64,000 bases of DNA from Nitrincola sp048264025. Lineage in GTDB: Bacteria; Pseudomonadota; Gammaproteobacteria; Pseudomonadales; Balneatricaceae. The number at the start of each line of letters is the position of its first letter. Within the stretch, counting starts at the first letter, position 1. The stretch is taken from assembly GCF_048264025.1 (NCBI RefSeq), contig NZ_JBLXDN010000003.1, positions 1 through 64,000 of the forward strand. The letters are read 5' to 3'. This document shows, piece after piece, positions 1-7,888 of this stretch. A model generated the notes under the pieces. That model was not told where the DNA came from. It searched no databases and saw nothing but the letters and a program-made list of their open reading frames with translations. The position numbers and the translations under genes were made by a program.

Positions 1-50
1 TGCTGGTCGATCAGTGCTTGCCACTGTGCTGATGTGCGATGTTTTTTCAT
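1..50 (-). CDS. tnpA: IS66-family accessory protein TnpA, N-terminal fragment (runs off window)
   Basis: The minus strand from position 50 reads MKKHRTSAQWQALIDQ before the window ends. The R-T-x-x-Q-W-Q-x-L-I pattern is typical of the first residues of the IS66 accessory protein TnpA. A GAGG-like ribosome site lies about 9 bases upstream of the ATG. The IS end must therefore lie between about 51 and 112, next to a glycosyltransferase that lacks its normal N-terminus. Only 16 residues are visible, so the family call rests on a short match. Confidence 0.6.
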   Translation of the reverse strand, partial: MKKHRTSAQWQALIDQ

Positions 51-118
51 ATCGGTAACCTCGTTTTTTAAAGTCTGAGGCTACTGTAAATTTAAAAATA
101 GGCTGGCTCTAGGACGTC

Positions 119-1069
119 TTGGAATGGACGCTTACAGGGGAACAACTAAGTGCCCTGTATGAAAGTATCATCAGGGAGGGTATCTGGGTTGTATTGATCC
201 AGTTTAACTACGGATTTTTTGATTTTCATGTACTGAGCGAGTTTATACAGAAGCTTGTTCGTGTAGGTAGGAAAGTGTCTGTAACACTACACAGCACAAC
301 TGATCCAGATCCGGGTTTGTATAAGGATAAAAAATTAAAGCAGCTCTATGACGCATTCTCACTCTGTGAGAATATATTTATACACTCTGCTAATGACCTT
401 GGAAATCTGAATAATATAGATTTGGCAGAAAATGTAGTGTTAATGCCTCAGGGCGTCTATTCTTCTCGTAGTAATGATTTTAATGTTAAGTTTAGAAGTT
501 CTGAATTTGTTGTTGCAAGTTATGGTTTTTTTCTCCCACATAAAGGGCTTTTTGAGCTTATTGATGCTATCCACAAACTAAGGGAGAGTGGGTTTAATAT
601 TAGCCTGTTAATGTTGAATGCTGCTTATGATTCTATTTTGTCGTATGAACTCATAAGTGCTGCGCGCAAGAAAATAACCACGTTGGGTTTGGAGGGTAAG
701 GTTTCTATAGTTTCAGATTTCTTGAGTGATGATCTTTCAATAGGGTTGCTTAGAAACTCAGATTTAGTTGTTTACCCTTACCAAGAGACCGGTGAGTCTT
801 CTAGTGCGGCTGTGCGCATGGGACTTGCATCAGGGGTACCTGTAGCCGTGACCCCGTTGTCAATATTCGATGATGTTCGTGATGTTGTTTTTGAGTTGCC
901 AGGGACTAGTTTTCATGACATAGCTGAAGGGATTAAGATGATTATGTCTCGTATCTTGAATGGCTCAGTTGAGGTAAGTCAGACCTTGTCTAGGGCTGAG
1001 CAATGGAAGGGCGATAGATACTATCCAATACTTGGCCGACGGCTAAAAGAAAAACTATTGGAGTTGTGA
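119..1069 (+). CDS. GT-B glycosyltransferase, probably 5'-truncated by the neighbouring IS
   Basis: A 316-residue reading frame resembling the C-terminal two thirds of a GT4-type glycosyltransferase. The C-terminal nucleotide-sugar half is complete: an SYGFFLPHKG stretch (about 134-143) opens the second Rossmann domain, and the ETGESSSAAVRMGLASG stretch (about 223-239) occupies the donor-binding E-x7-E region. The N-terminal acceptor domain starts abruptly at a strand-like segment (about 24-40), where a complete family member would have many more residues. The first usable codon is TTG at 119, an in-frame TAG sits at 110, and there is no convincing ribosome site. The IS66-like gene begins just 5'. 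I infer the original 5' part was lost to the insertion, so the product may be inactive. The acceptor sugar is unknown. It precedes gmd in the same direction. Confidence 0.7.
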   Translation: MEWTLTGEQLSALYESIIREGIWVVLIQFNYGFFDFHVLSEFIQKLVRVGRKVSVTLHSTTDPDPGLYKDKKLKQLYDAFSLCENIFIHSANDLGNLNNIDLAENVVLMPQGVYSSRSNDFNVKFRSSEFVVASYGFFLPHKGLFELIDAIHKLRESGFNISLLMLNAAYDSILSYELISAARKKITTLGLEGKVSIVSDFLSDDLSIGLLRNSDLVVYPYQETGESSSAAVRMGLASGVPVAVTPLSIFDDVRDVVFELPGTSFHDIAEGIKMIMSRILNGSVEVSQTLSRAEQWKGDRYYPILGRRLKEKLLEL

Positions 1070-1141
1070 GCTAGATGTACCTCGGTGTATGGCTTTTAGG
1101 GCCGTTTGGTCGTCTCTATTTTATATGGATAAAATGTAATT

Positions 1142-2173
1142 ATGAAAGCTATCATTACCGGCATTACTGGCCAAGACGGGGCCTATTTGGCGCAATTGCT
1201 ACTGGGAAAAGGCTACACTGTCTACGGTACTTATCGCCGTACCAGTTCGGTGAATTTCTGGCGCATTGAAGAATTGGGAATTCAGGATCACCCCAATTTA
1301 CATTTGCTCGAATATGATCTGACGGATTTATCGTCTAGTATTCGCTTGTTACAAAGCAGCGAGGCTACCGAGGTGTATAACTTGGCGGCGCAGAGCTTCG
1401 TCGGGGTGTCGTTTGATCAGCCGATTACTACCGCCGAGATCACTGGTATTGGCGCGGTAAACTTGCTGGAGGCGATACGTATAGTTAACCCGAAGGTACG
1501 TTTCTATCAGGCATCCACTTCTGAAATGTTCGGCAAGGTGCAGGCCATTCCGCAGAATGAGAACACGTCATTTTACCCACGTAGCCCCTATGGTGTAGCC
1601 AAGCTGTATGCACATTGGATGACCATCAATTACCGTGAATCCTACGACATCTTCGGCGCCAGTGGCATTCTGTTTAACCATGAATCACCCTTGCGTGGTC
1701 GCGAGTTCGTGACCCGCAAAATCACTGACAGCGTTGCCAAGATCAAGTTGGGCCAACAGGACCTATTGGAGTTGGGTAATCTGGATGCCCGGCGTGACTG
1801 GGGTTTTGCCAAGGAATATGTAGAGGGTATGTGGCGTATGCTGCAAGCTGATAAGCCGGATACCTTTGTTTTGGCTACCAATCGTACTGAATCGGTGCGT
1901 AATTTTGTGTCATTGGCTTTCAAGGCGGTCGATATCAATCTGCAGTGGAAGGGTGAGGCGGCAGGGGAACAAGGCATCGATACGGCATCAGGTAATGTAA
2001 TTGTGACGATAAATCCTAAGTTTTATCGCCCTGCAGAAGTCGAACTGTTGATTGGTGATCCGGAAAAAGCCAAACGTGAGTTAGGATGGGAACCTAAGAC
2101 CAGCCTTGAACAACTGTGCGCCATGATGGTTGAAGCTGATTTGCGCCGTAATGAACAAGGCTTTTCATTTTAA
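1142..2173 (+). CDS. gmd: GDP-mannose 4,6-dehydratase
   Basis: Converts GDP-D-mannose to GDP-4-dehydro-6-deoxy-D-mannose in the cytosol, the first step toward GDP-D-rhamnose or GDP-L-fucose. The 343-residue extended SDR begins with the Rossmann motif GITGQDGAYLA (7-17). The catalytic S/T-Y-K set is visible: ASTSEMFG around 124-131, Tyr150 and Lys154 in YGVAK, followed by an NHESPLRG segment typical of Gmd. Length fits the shorter bacterial Gmd class. The ATG at 1142 is placed so that the Rossmann strand starts the protein; the ribosome site is weak. rmd follows 12 bases after the stop, so the pair form a pathway operon. Confidence 0.93.
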   Translation: MKAIITGITGQDGAYLAQLLLGKGYTVYGTYRRTSSVNFWRIEELGIQDHPNLHLLEYDLTDLSSSIRLLQSSEATEVYNLAAQSFVGVSFDQPITTAEITGIGAVNLLEAIRIVNPKVRFYQASTSEMFGKVQAIPQNENTSFYPRSPYGVAKLYAHWMTINYRESYDIFGASGILFNHESPLRGREFVTRKITDSVAKIKLGQQDLLELGNLDARRDWGFAKEYVEGMWRMLQADKPDTFVLATNRTESVRNFVSLAFKAVDINLQWKGEAAGEQGIDTASGNVIVTINPKFYRPAEVELLIGDPEKAKRELGWEPKTSLEQLCAMMVEADLRRNEQGFSF

Positions 2174-2185
2174 GGAGGAATATGC

Positions 2186-3079
2186 ATGCCTACTGCTCTG
2201 GTAACGGGGGCTTCTGGGTTTACCGGTCGCTATATGATCCACGCATTGCAAGAGCTCGGATACAAAGTGGTAGGTTTGGGCCATGGGGTAACCGCCGCAG
2301 ATGAAACCTTGGTATGTGATCTAACCGATGCGGCGGCCGTTAAAGCGGCTGTATTACAGGCTAAGCCAGACTGGGTGGTGCATCTTGCCGCTGTTTCTTT
2401 CGTTGGCCATGTCGACCAAGAAGCCTTTTACCGAGTGAATGTATTTGGCACTTTGAACTTATTGGAAGCCTTGGCCAGCTTGGCGGCCCCCCCTGCACGA
2501 GTGCTGATAGCCAGCAGTGCCAATATATACGGTACACCCTGTGTTGAGGTAATTGATGAGCAGGTATGTCCCGCACCTGTCAATCATTATGCCTGCAGCA
2601 AGTTGGCGATGGAGCACATGGTAGCCACTTGGTTTGAGCGGCTACCCATCGTGATTGCTCGCCCCTTTAATTACACGGGCCCAGGGCAGGATGAGCGCTT
2701 CCTGATTCCCAAGATTATTGGGCATTTTGCCCGCAAGGCTACGCAGATTGAGCTGGGTAATCTTGAGGTCAGTCGAGACATTACCGACGTGCGAGACGTG
2801 GTCAAAGCCTATTTAGCTTTACTGGATTCGCCAGCACAAAGTTGCCGAGTAAATATTTGTTCTGGCCAAGCGACTGCCTTGCGTAGCGTGCTGGACATGA
2901 TGGAGAAAATCGCGGGCTATCCTATCGAGGTGCAAGTTAACCCGGCCTTTGTTCGGGCCAATGAAATTCCGATTTTACGGGGTGATAATTCGCTGTTGCA
3001 GCAGCTTGTAGGGACGGTACCCGGTATTCCGCTTGAGCAGACCTTGCTGGATACGTATCGGGCCAGTGTTGGTTTTTAA
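2186..3079 (+). CDS. rmd: GDP-6-deoxy-D-mannose reductase (GDP-D-rhamnose synthesis)
   Basis: Extended SDR of 297 residues that reduces the Gmd product, most likely at C4 to GDP-D-rhamnose. GASGFTG (8-14) binds the dinucleotide; Tyr135 and Lys139 form the YxxxK catalytic pair. The segments RPFNYTGPGQ, a SRDITDVRDVVKAY-like stretch and NICSGQ match Pseudomonas Rmd better than GDP-fucose synthase, which would also epimerise. A strong AAGGAGG lies 7 bases before the ATG at 2186; another ATG at 2182 is out of frame. The partner is gmd immediately upstream, supporting a D-rhamnose rather than L-fucose product, although Fcl-type activity cannot be excluded by eye. Confidence 0.85.
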   Translation: MPTALVTGASGFTGRYMIHALQELGYKVVGLGHGVTAADETLVCDLTDAAAVKAAVLQAKPDWVVHLAAVSFVGHVDQEAFYRVNVFGTLNLLEALASLAAPPARVLIASSANIYGTPCVEVIDEQVCPAPVNHYACSKLAMEHMVATWFERLPIVIARPFNYTGPGQDERFLIPKIIGHFARKATQIELGNLEVSRDITDVRDVVKAYLALLDSPAQSCRVNICSGQATALRSVLDMMEKIAGYPIEVQVNPAFVRANEIPILRGDNSLLQQLVGTVPGIPLEQTLLDTYRASVGF

Positions 3080-3112
3080 CTATGATGGTTTGCGCGGCTG
3101 TTGGAGGGCTTT

Positions 3113-4252
3113 TTGAATAAGCGGATTTTACTGATAAATAAATTTTATGCGCCCTCGGTTGGAGGTATTGAAACGGCCGTTCAGCAATATGCTCATTGGT
3201 ATAAAGATCTTGGTTGTAGTGTGACAGTTTTGTGTTGTGAACACCGTCGGTCCTGGCAGACTAAAAAAGAAACGGTCTCGGGTATTGAGGTTATTCGTGC
3301 GGGGTCTTTCGGTAATCTATTGTCAGTGCCCATAAGCGTTGCATTTTTTCTGCATTTTTTACGTTTGATCAGGCAGGCCGACATCGTACATATTAATCTG
3401 CAGTTCCCATGGGCCAGTTTTGCCTTTTGCTTGTTCCAGAAGCTGATTTCTGGGAAAAAAATAGTGAGTTATCATTGTGATGTATATCGCCAGCACTATT
3501 TAAAACGCATTACGTATTTTTTTGATTCTTGGGCCACACGTATTGCGGATACTGTCATCGTGGGTAGCCCAGTGTTGCGCGAGTGCTCACAGGTGCTGGG
3601 CCAGATTAGTAGGCCTATGGACGTATTACCCTATGCTGTGGATGCCGAGTATGTTTCCGCCTGTTTGGCTAAGAAGGCTTCGACTGAAATTCCTGACCAC
3701 TTTAGGGAAGAGGGTTATTATCTATTCTTTGGTCGACTGGTTCCCTATAAGGGGACAGAGGTTATGGATCAGGCTTTCCGCAGGCTAATGAGTGAAGGGC
3801 GACCCATCAATCTGATGGTTTTTGGTGTGGGGCCGGAAGAAGAGCGCTTTAAGGCGCTGGCAAATGAATTTCCAGTACGTATATGCTTTGTTAATGAAGT
3901 CTTATCTGATGTGGATAAGTACCATCTTTTAAAAGATTGTCGGGCTTTTCTTTTTCCTTCCGTGTTCTATTCAGAGGCTTTTGGTATCACTCAGTTGGAT
4001 GCGATGGCCTGCTCAAAGCCTATTGTGAATTGCAAGCTTGGTACAGGTGTTAACTGGGTTGCTCGCGATTGCGAAGGTGCGATTAGTTTGACTCCTGGTG
4101 ATTATGAAGCCTTGGCAGAGACTATTATTTCACTGCAAAATAACATGTACGATCTTAATGCATTGGGAGAAGAGGGGCTTGAGCGATATCAAACGCTTTT
4201 TACTGATGCGGTTGTCAGAAGTGCTTTTTACAAGATAGTCAGCAGGTTTTAG
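3113..4252 (+). CDS. GT4-family glycosyltransferase
   Basis: Likely cytosolic or membrane-peripheral glycosyltransferase of the GT-B fold, about 379 residues, transferring a nucleotide-activated sugar to a growing surface glycan. The N-terminus has the GT4 hallmark of a glycine loop (SVGGIETAV). The second domain opens with YYLFFGRLVPYKG and contains SEAFGITQLDAMACSKP, the E-x7-E region with Asp in the second acidic position. A longer frame from TTG 3101 exists, but GGAGGG at 3103-3108 lies just before TTG 3113, so I choose 3113. It follows gmd-rmd, so D-rhamnose transfer is a reasonable but unproven guess. Confidence 0.85.
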   Translation: MNKRILLINKFYAPSVGGIETAVQQYAHWYKDLGCSVTVLCCEHRRSWQTKKETVSGIEVIRAGSFGNLLSVPISVAFFLHFLRLIRQADIVHINLQFPWASFAFCLFQKLISGKKIVSYHCDVYRQHYLKRITYFFDSWATRIADTVIVGSPVLRECSQVLGQISRPMDVLPYAVDAEYVSACLAKKASTEIPDHFREEGYYLFFGRLVPYKGTEVMDQAFRRLMSEGRPINLMVFGVGPEEERFKALANEFPVRICFVNEVLSDVDKYHLLKDCRAFLFPSVFYSEAFGITQLDAMACSKPIVNCKLGTGVNWVARDCEGAISLTPGDYEALAETIISLQNNMYDLNALGEEGLERYQTLFTDAVVRSAFYKIVSRF

Positions 4253-4283
4253 TCTGCTCAGTCTTTACTTAGAGTGATTAAGC

Positions 4284-4880
4284 ATGTCCAGTAATTTGGT
4301 TTTTCATTCGGCGTTTGTTGATGCTGCATGGCGCTCTCGTATTAAAAGTCAGCGGCCTTGTGTGTTGTGGTTTACTGGTTTGAGCGGTACGGGTAAATCG
4401 ACGATTGCCAATGCTTTAGAGCAGGCGCTCGCTGAGCGCGGCAAGCACACCTATCTGTTAGATGGTGATAATTTGCGCTTAGGACTTTGTCGCGATCTTG
4501 GGTTTAGTGATGTGGATCGTCAGGAAAACATTCGCCGGGTAGCTGAGGTCGCGCGTTTGTTTATTGACGCTGGCATTATGGTGATCACAGCATTTATCTC
4601 TCCATTTCAGCACGATCGTGAGGTGGCAAGGGCGTTGATCGGTGAGGACTCCTTTATCGAGGTGTTCATTGATACTCCGTTGGAGGAGTGCGAGCGGCGT
4701 GACCCGAAAGGGCTTTACAGAAAAGCCCGCGCTGGTTTGATTGCAAATTTTACGGGTATTGGCTCGGCTTATGAGCCACCGCTGAATCCGCAGATACATC
4801 TACGCACGCTAGAGCATGATCTGCCTACCCTAGTGCAGGTGTTGTTAGATTATCTCATGCTCGAAGAGTTTTTGAGTTGA
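4284..4880 (+). CDS. cysC: Adenylyl-sulfate (APS) kinase
   Basis: Phosphorylates adenosine 5'-phosphosulfate to PAPS, the sulfuryl donor. The 198-residue protein has the P-loop GLSGTGKST (32-40), the DGDNLRLGLCRDLGFS segment, the FISPFQHDRE loop and the KGLYRKARAG substrate lid, all typical of CysC, at about the usual length. Two sulfotransferase genes follow on the same strand, so this copy probably supplies PAPS for carbohydrate sulfation rather than only for cysteine synthesis. No ATP sulfurylase gene is in the window, so APS must come from elsewhere. Confidence 0.93.
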   Translation: MSSNLVFHSAFVDAAWRSRIKSQRPCVLWFTGLSGTGKSTIANALEQALAERGKHTYLLDGDNLRLGLCRDLGFSDVDRQENIRRVAEVARLFIDAGIMVITAFISPFQHDREVARALIGEDSFIEVFIDTPLEECERRDPKGLYRKARAGLIANFTGIGSAYEPPLNPQIHLRTLEHDLPTLVQVLLDYLMLEEFLS

Positions 4881-4940
4881 TGGTGCGCATCGCTGATTTA
4901 CGGTCCTACGCCTACATAAGGCTTGAAGGAATTGAGCTGG

Positions 4941-5753
4941 ATGAATAATCGCAAACTGCCAAACGCTGCACCGATTCATGACGAATGGGTGCCTATCTAT
5001 TTTCTGCACATTCCGAAGACCGCGGGTACCACGTTCAACCGTTTTCTAGAGGCACACTTTGACTCTAACGACGTATGCCCAGCGCATCTCTGGCGCGAGT
5101 TGATAACACTACCCAAAGAGGAGGTCTCGTGTCGGCGATTGATCTGGGGACACTTCTATTCGTTTCTGTACAAGTATGTTCCCGATCCGTTTCGATACGT
5201 AGTCTTCCTGAGAGATCCCATTGAGCGTGCGCTCTCTCACTATGGCCACATTCTCAAGTACACTGGGCACTACTTCCATCAACGTGCTGTTGAGCTGGGA
5301 AGCTTCAGTGCCTTCCTGCGAGATCCTGAGATGGCGACGACGGTAACAAATTTTCAGCTACGATCATTGGCGCTCGACCCAGATCCCAATACGTTTGTCG
5401 CACCCTTGACGGCGCAACAACTTGCTAGCGGGGAGTTGGAGCGGCGTCTACTCACCGCTCCATTTGATCGTCCGGTTGTGGATATGCTGGAAATAGCCAA
5501 GTTACGACTTCGACAGATGTGTTTTGTTGGTATCACTGAGCGGTATGACGAGTCAATCGAGTTGTTCTGTCGGCGCTTTCAATGGCCGCGCCCTGAAACT
5601 ACGGCCGCGTTAAACGTTAATGAGGGTCGTCTTAGGCGAGAAAGCCTGAGTCACGCCGACCTATTGCATCTACACGAAATTAATCGAGCAGACTATGAGT
5701 TGTATGACTTTGCGCATGAACTATTTCTTAACGATTTTTTGAAAGATGGCTGA
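4941..5753 (+). CDS. Sulfotransferase-family protein (PAPS-dependent)
   Basis: A 270-residue protein with both PAPS-binding signatures: the 5'-phosphosulfate loop HIPKTAGTTFNRF (about 23-35) and the 3'-phosphate site VVFLRDPIERALSHY near residue 90. This pairing is typical of the carbohydrate sulfotransferase superfamily (Sulfotransfer_2/heparan-like). The frame is open from TTG 4923, but ATG 4941 follows a GAAGGA site and places the P-loop-like motif at the expected distance, so I prefer 4941. It probably sulfates a sugar of the polysaccharide made by this cluster, using PAPS from the adjacent APS kinase. The acceptor is unknown. Confidence 0.82.
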   Translation: MNNRKLPNAAPIHDEWVPIYFLHIPKTAGTTFNRFLEAHFDSNDVCPAHLWRELITLPKEEVSCRRLIWGHFYSFLYKYVPDPFRYVVFLRDPIERALSHYGHILKYTGHYFHQRAVELGSFSAFLRDPEMATTVTNFQLRSLALDPDPNTFVAPLTAQQLASGELERRLLTAPFDRPVVDMLEIAKLRLRQMCFVGITERYDESIELFCRRFQWPRPETTAALNVNEGRLRRESLSHADLLHLHEINRADYELYDFAHELFLNDFLKDG

Positions 5754-5927
5754 GGCGTAATGATCTGAATCTGAACCTCGGGTGGGGCAGGTGGAAAAGG
5801 TTTAGCCTGTCTGGCGTTCTCAAAACAGGTGGTTTATGCTTCCTATACTCATGTCTGGATTGTTTCAGGCTGCGTGGGCGGTGTTTATGGGGTTTTTCTA
5901 CAGCTTCATTTGGCTTCGGAGAGCAAC

Positions 5928-6587
5928 TTGCTAGTCAGTCACAGATACCGCTTCATCTATACGAAGACCGTAAAAACGGCAGGCACGTCAGTTGAAGTTT
6001 ACTTTGAGCCGTATTGCATGCATGAGGGTGAGTTTATCCCGAGTCATGCCCGGGAAACCTACGAGTCAGATGCCGGGATTGTAGGCTATCGTGGTGGTCA
6101 TATGGAGCCTAATTGCAAGTGGTGGAACCATATGAGTGCCGAGCAGGTTCGTGCAGAACTGGGCGATGACCTTTGGTCTCAATACTTTAAGTTTTGCGTG
6201 GTACGCAACCCGTTTGAGCAGTTGGTGTCATACTTCTATTTTCTCCGCCGTGAGTCTTTTACCCCCCAGTTTGACGAGCGTCATAAAGATGAATTTGCGC
6301 GTTGGCTGACTACAGAAAAGTTGCCTAGTAATGAGCCAATGTACAAGATTGCAGGTGAGAACTGTATGGACTTTCTGGTTCGTTTTGAAAACTTACAGGG
6401 TGATCTGCAAAGGGTATGTTCACACATAGGCGTCGATTGGAAACCCTCAGAGCTATCTACCTATAAGTCCGGATTTCGTCCAGCAGAAGCAACAGCGGCT
6501 AAAATCTACACAGAACCAGCGCGTCAGTTTGTTGAAAGGCAATACGCGCAAGAGTTGCGTTATCTGGGCTATTCTTTCCCGCAATAG
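5928..6587 (+). CDS. Second sulfotransferase-family protein
   Basis: A 219-residue protein beginning MLVSHRYRFIYTKTVKTAG, the usual first residues of this short sulfotransferase family; the TKTVKTAGTS stretch is the 5'-phosphosulfate loop. FCVVRNPFEQLVSYFYF supplies the 3'-phosphate-binding site. The longest frame starts at 5829, but TTG 5928 is preceded by GGAGAG at 5918-5923 and gives the family-typical N-terminus. With the APS kinase and the first sulfotransferase it makes a three-gene sulfation set. The acceptor is not predictable. A 35-codon frame without recognisable homology follows the stop. Confidence 0.78.
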   Translation: MLVSHRYRFIYTKTVKTAGTSVEVYFEPYCMHEGEFIPSHARETYESDAGIVGYRGGHMEPNCKWWNHMSAEQVRAELGDDLWSQYFKFCVVRNPFEQLVSYFYFLRRESFTPQFDERHKDEFARWLTTEKLPSNEPMYKIAGENCMDFLVRFENLQGDLQRVCSHIGVDWKPSELSTYKSGFRPAEATAAKIYTEPARQFVERQYAQELRYLGYSFPQ

Positions 6588-6772
6588 TGTTCGAATTGGT
6601 TGATACTCTGCCGTACTTCCAGTATCCGCATTTGAAGTTGCGCCTGGAAGGTCATATCTCTACATCGGCAGGCATTGTTGTACGGCGTAGGGTGTAGTAG
6701 ATAAGCGCTGACTGTGGCGTGATTTTGAAATATATACTTTAATAGAGTTGTTCGCCGTTTAAAGGTGAATCA

Positions 6773-7054
6773 ATGTCGGAGAACGCAATGGCAGGTGGTT
6801 GGTCACGAGATGGAGCCGTACAGGATCAAATTGATGCGAGCGTTGCAGATGCCGTGCAACAGGCTCGAAGTAAATTAGCCAAGGGTGAGAGCGCCGTCCA
6901 TTGTGAAGAGTGTGACAGTGTTATTCCAGAAAAGCGCCGCCAGGCGATTCCTGGCGTTCGGCTTTGTATTGCCTGTCAATCAGCCTTGGAAAAGCAGGAA
7001 GTTAATTCAGGCGGTATCAATCGCCGTGGCAGCAAGGATAGCCAGCTCAGGTAA
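6773..7054 (+). CDS. DksA/TraR-family C4 zinc-finger protein, YbiI-like
   Basis: Small 93-residue protein with a four-cysteine zinc finger: CEEC near residue 43 and CIAC near residue 66, spaced as in TraR/DksA C4 fingers. The arginine-rich PEKRRQAIPGVRLC stretch between them and the terminal RRGSKDSQLR are nearly identical to E. coli YbiI. It lacks the long DksA coiled coil, so RNA-polymerase binding is uncertain. An ATG at 6773 with a weak ribosome site opens it; a second in-frame Met at residue 6 is possible. It stands alone between the polysaccharide cluster and an IS-disrupted gene. Confidence 0.85.
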   Translation: MSENAMAGGWSRDGAVQDQIDASVADAVQQARSKLAKGESAVHCEECDSVIPEKRRQAIPGVRLCIACQSALEKQEVNSGGINRRGSKDSQLR

Positions 7055-7067
7055 TTAACCGTTTTAC

Positions 7068-7514
7068 TCACTCCAAATAAGGGCCAATATTGCGTAGCAT
7101 GGCTTTAACGTAAGCATCTTTCTCTCCAACTGGCGCAACATAGTGCATTGCCGATATTGCTGCATCCAGCCCTTCTGTCCGTGCTATTAACCAGCAAGCA
7201 AGATAAGAAGATGCAAGGCATCCTCCTGATGAAGCGATATTCTGATCGGCGTAAAAAGCTTGATTAAGCACTTCAACCCCCGTTTCTTGAACCCAGGGCG
7301 CCGTTGTCAAATCAGTGCAAACTGGTATGTTCTTTAACAACCCTAACTTTTCTAATAACAAAGCACCAGAGCATTGGGCACCAATCAACTGACGAGTAGG
7401 ATCAAGCATCAATTGAGTCATCAGCTGCTCATCGGCAACATGGTCTCTTGTTTTGATACCGCTTCCAATAAGCACCGCATCAGCATCAATAACATCCACC
7501 AACGATGCCTGAGA
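7068..7514 (-). pseudogene. DJ-1/PfpI-family protein, C-terminal part (split by IS3 element)
   Basis: The minus-strand frame encodes about 147 residues ending a DJ-1/PfpI glutamine-amidotransferase-like protein. The nucleophile-elbow motif GAQCSGALLL carries the expected cysteine. The N-terminal part lies on the far side of the IS (8827-8983). Removing the IS and one copy of GAGA restores one continuous frame across the junction, reading SMNGLVLESQASLVDVID, about 199 residues in total, the usual family length. Its function (peptidase, chaperone or glyoxalase-like) is unknown. As it stands the gene is inactivated. Confidence 0.85.
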
Positions 7515-7540
7515 TGAATCACACCGGCTTTCGTGGAGGC
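7515..7540 (+). repeat. IS3-family left terminal inverted repeat
   Basis: 26 bp beginning TGAATC and ending GTGGAGGC; matches the reverse complement of 8801-8826 at 22 of 26 positions. Confidence 0.85.
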
Positions 7541-7564
7541 CTATTTCTTTGAGAGAATAAGGCT

Positions 7565-7888
7565 ATGAAAAACTCTAACAGATACTCCCCCGAAGTTCGT
7601 GAGCGTGCCGTGCGTATGGTTCAAGAACACCTGAATGATTATCCATCTGAGTGGGCCGCTATTGAGTCCATTGCACCTAAGATTGGCTGTGTACCTCAGA
7701 CCCTCCACGGCTGGTTACGCCGCCATCAGACGGATACAGGTCAGCGCTCTGGTCAAACCACTGATGAGCGTGAACGCATGAAAGCGCTTGAGCGTGAGAA
7801 TCGAGAGCTGCGCAAAGCCAATGAAATTCTTCGACTAGCTAGTGCTTATTTTGCCAAGGCGGAGCTCGACCGCCGTACCAAACATTGA
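7565..7888 (+). CDS. IS3-family transposase OrfA
   Basis: 107-residue DNA-binding subunit. The N-terminal helix-turn-helix (about 5-55, with YSPEVRERAVRMV and a GCVPQTLHGWLRRH recognition region) is followed by a leucine-zipper-like coiled coil, LERENRELRKANEILR (about 76-91), as in IS3 OrfA proteins. The stop TGA (7886-7888) overlaps the TTG start of orfB as TTGA, so orfB is read either by translational coupling or as an OrfAB fusion after frameshifting. No slippery heptamer stands out. Confidence 0.9.
   Translation: MKNSNRYSPEVRERAVRMVQEHLNDYPSEWAAIESIAPKIGCVPQTLHGWLRRHQTDTGQRSGQTTDERERMKALERENRELRKANEILRLASAYFAKAELDRRTKH

Noticed and set aside
6587..6694. 35-codon frame after the second sulfotransferase (VFELVDTLPYFQYPHLK...)
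   Set aside because: It begins at a GTG overlapping the previous stop without a ribosome site, and no family is recognisable; possibly degenerate coding sequence.
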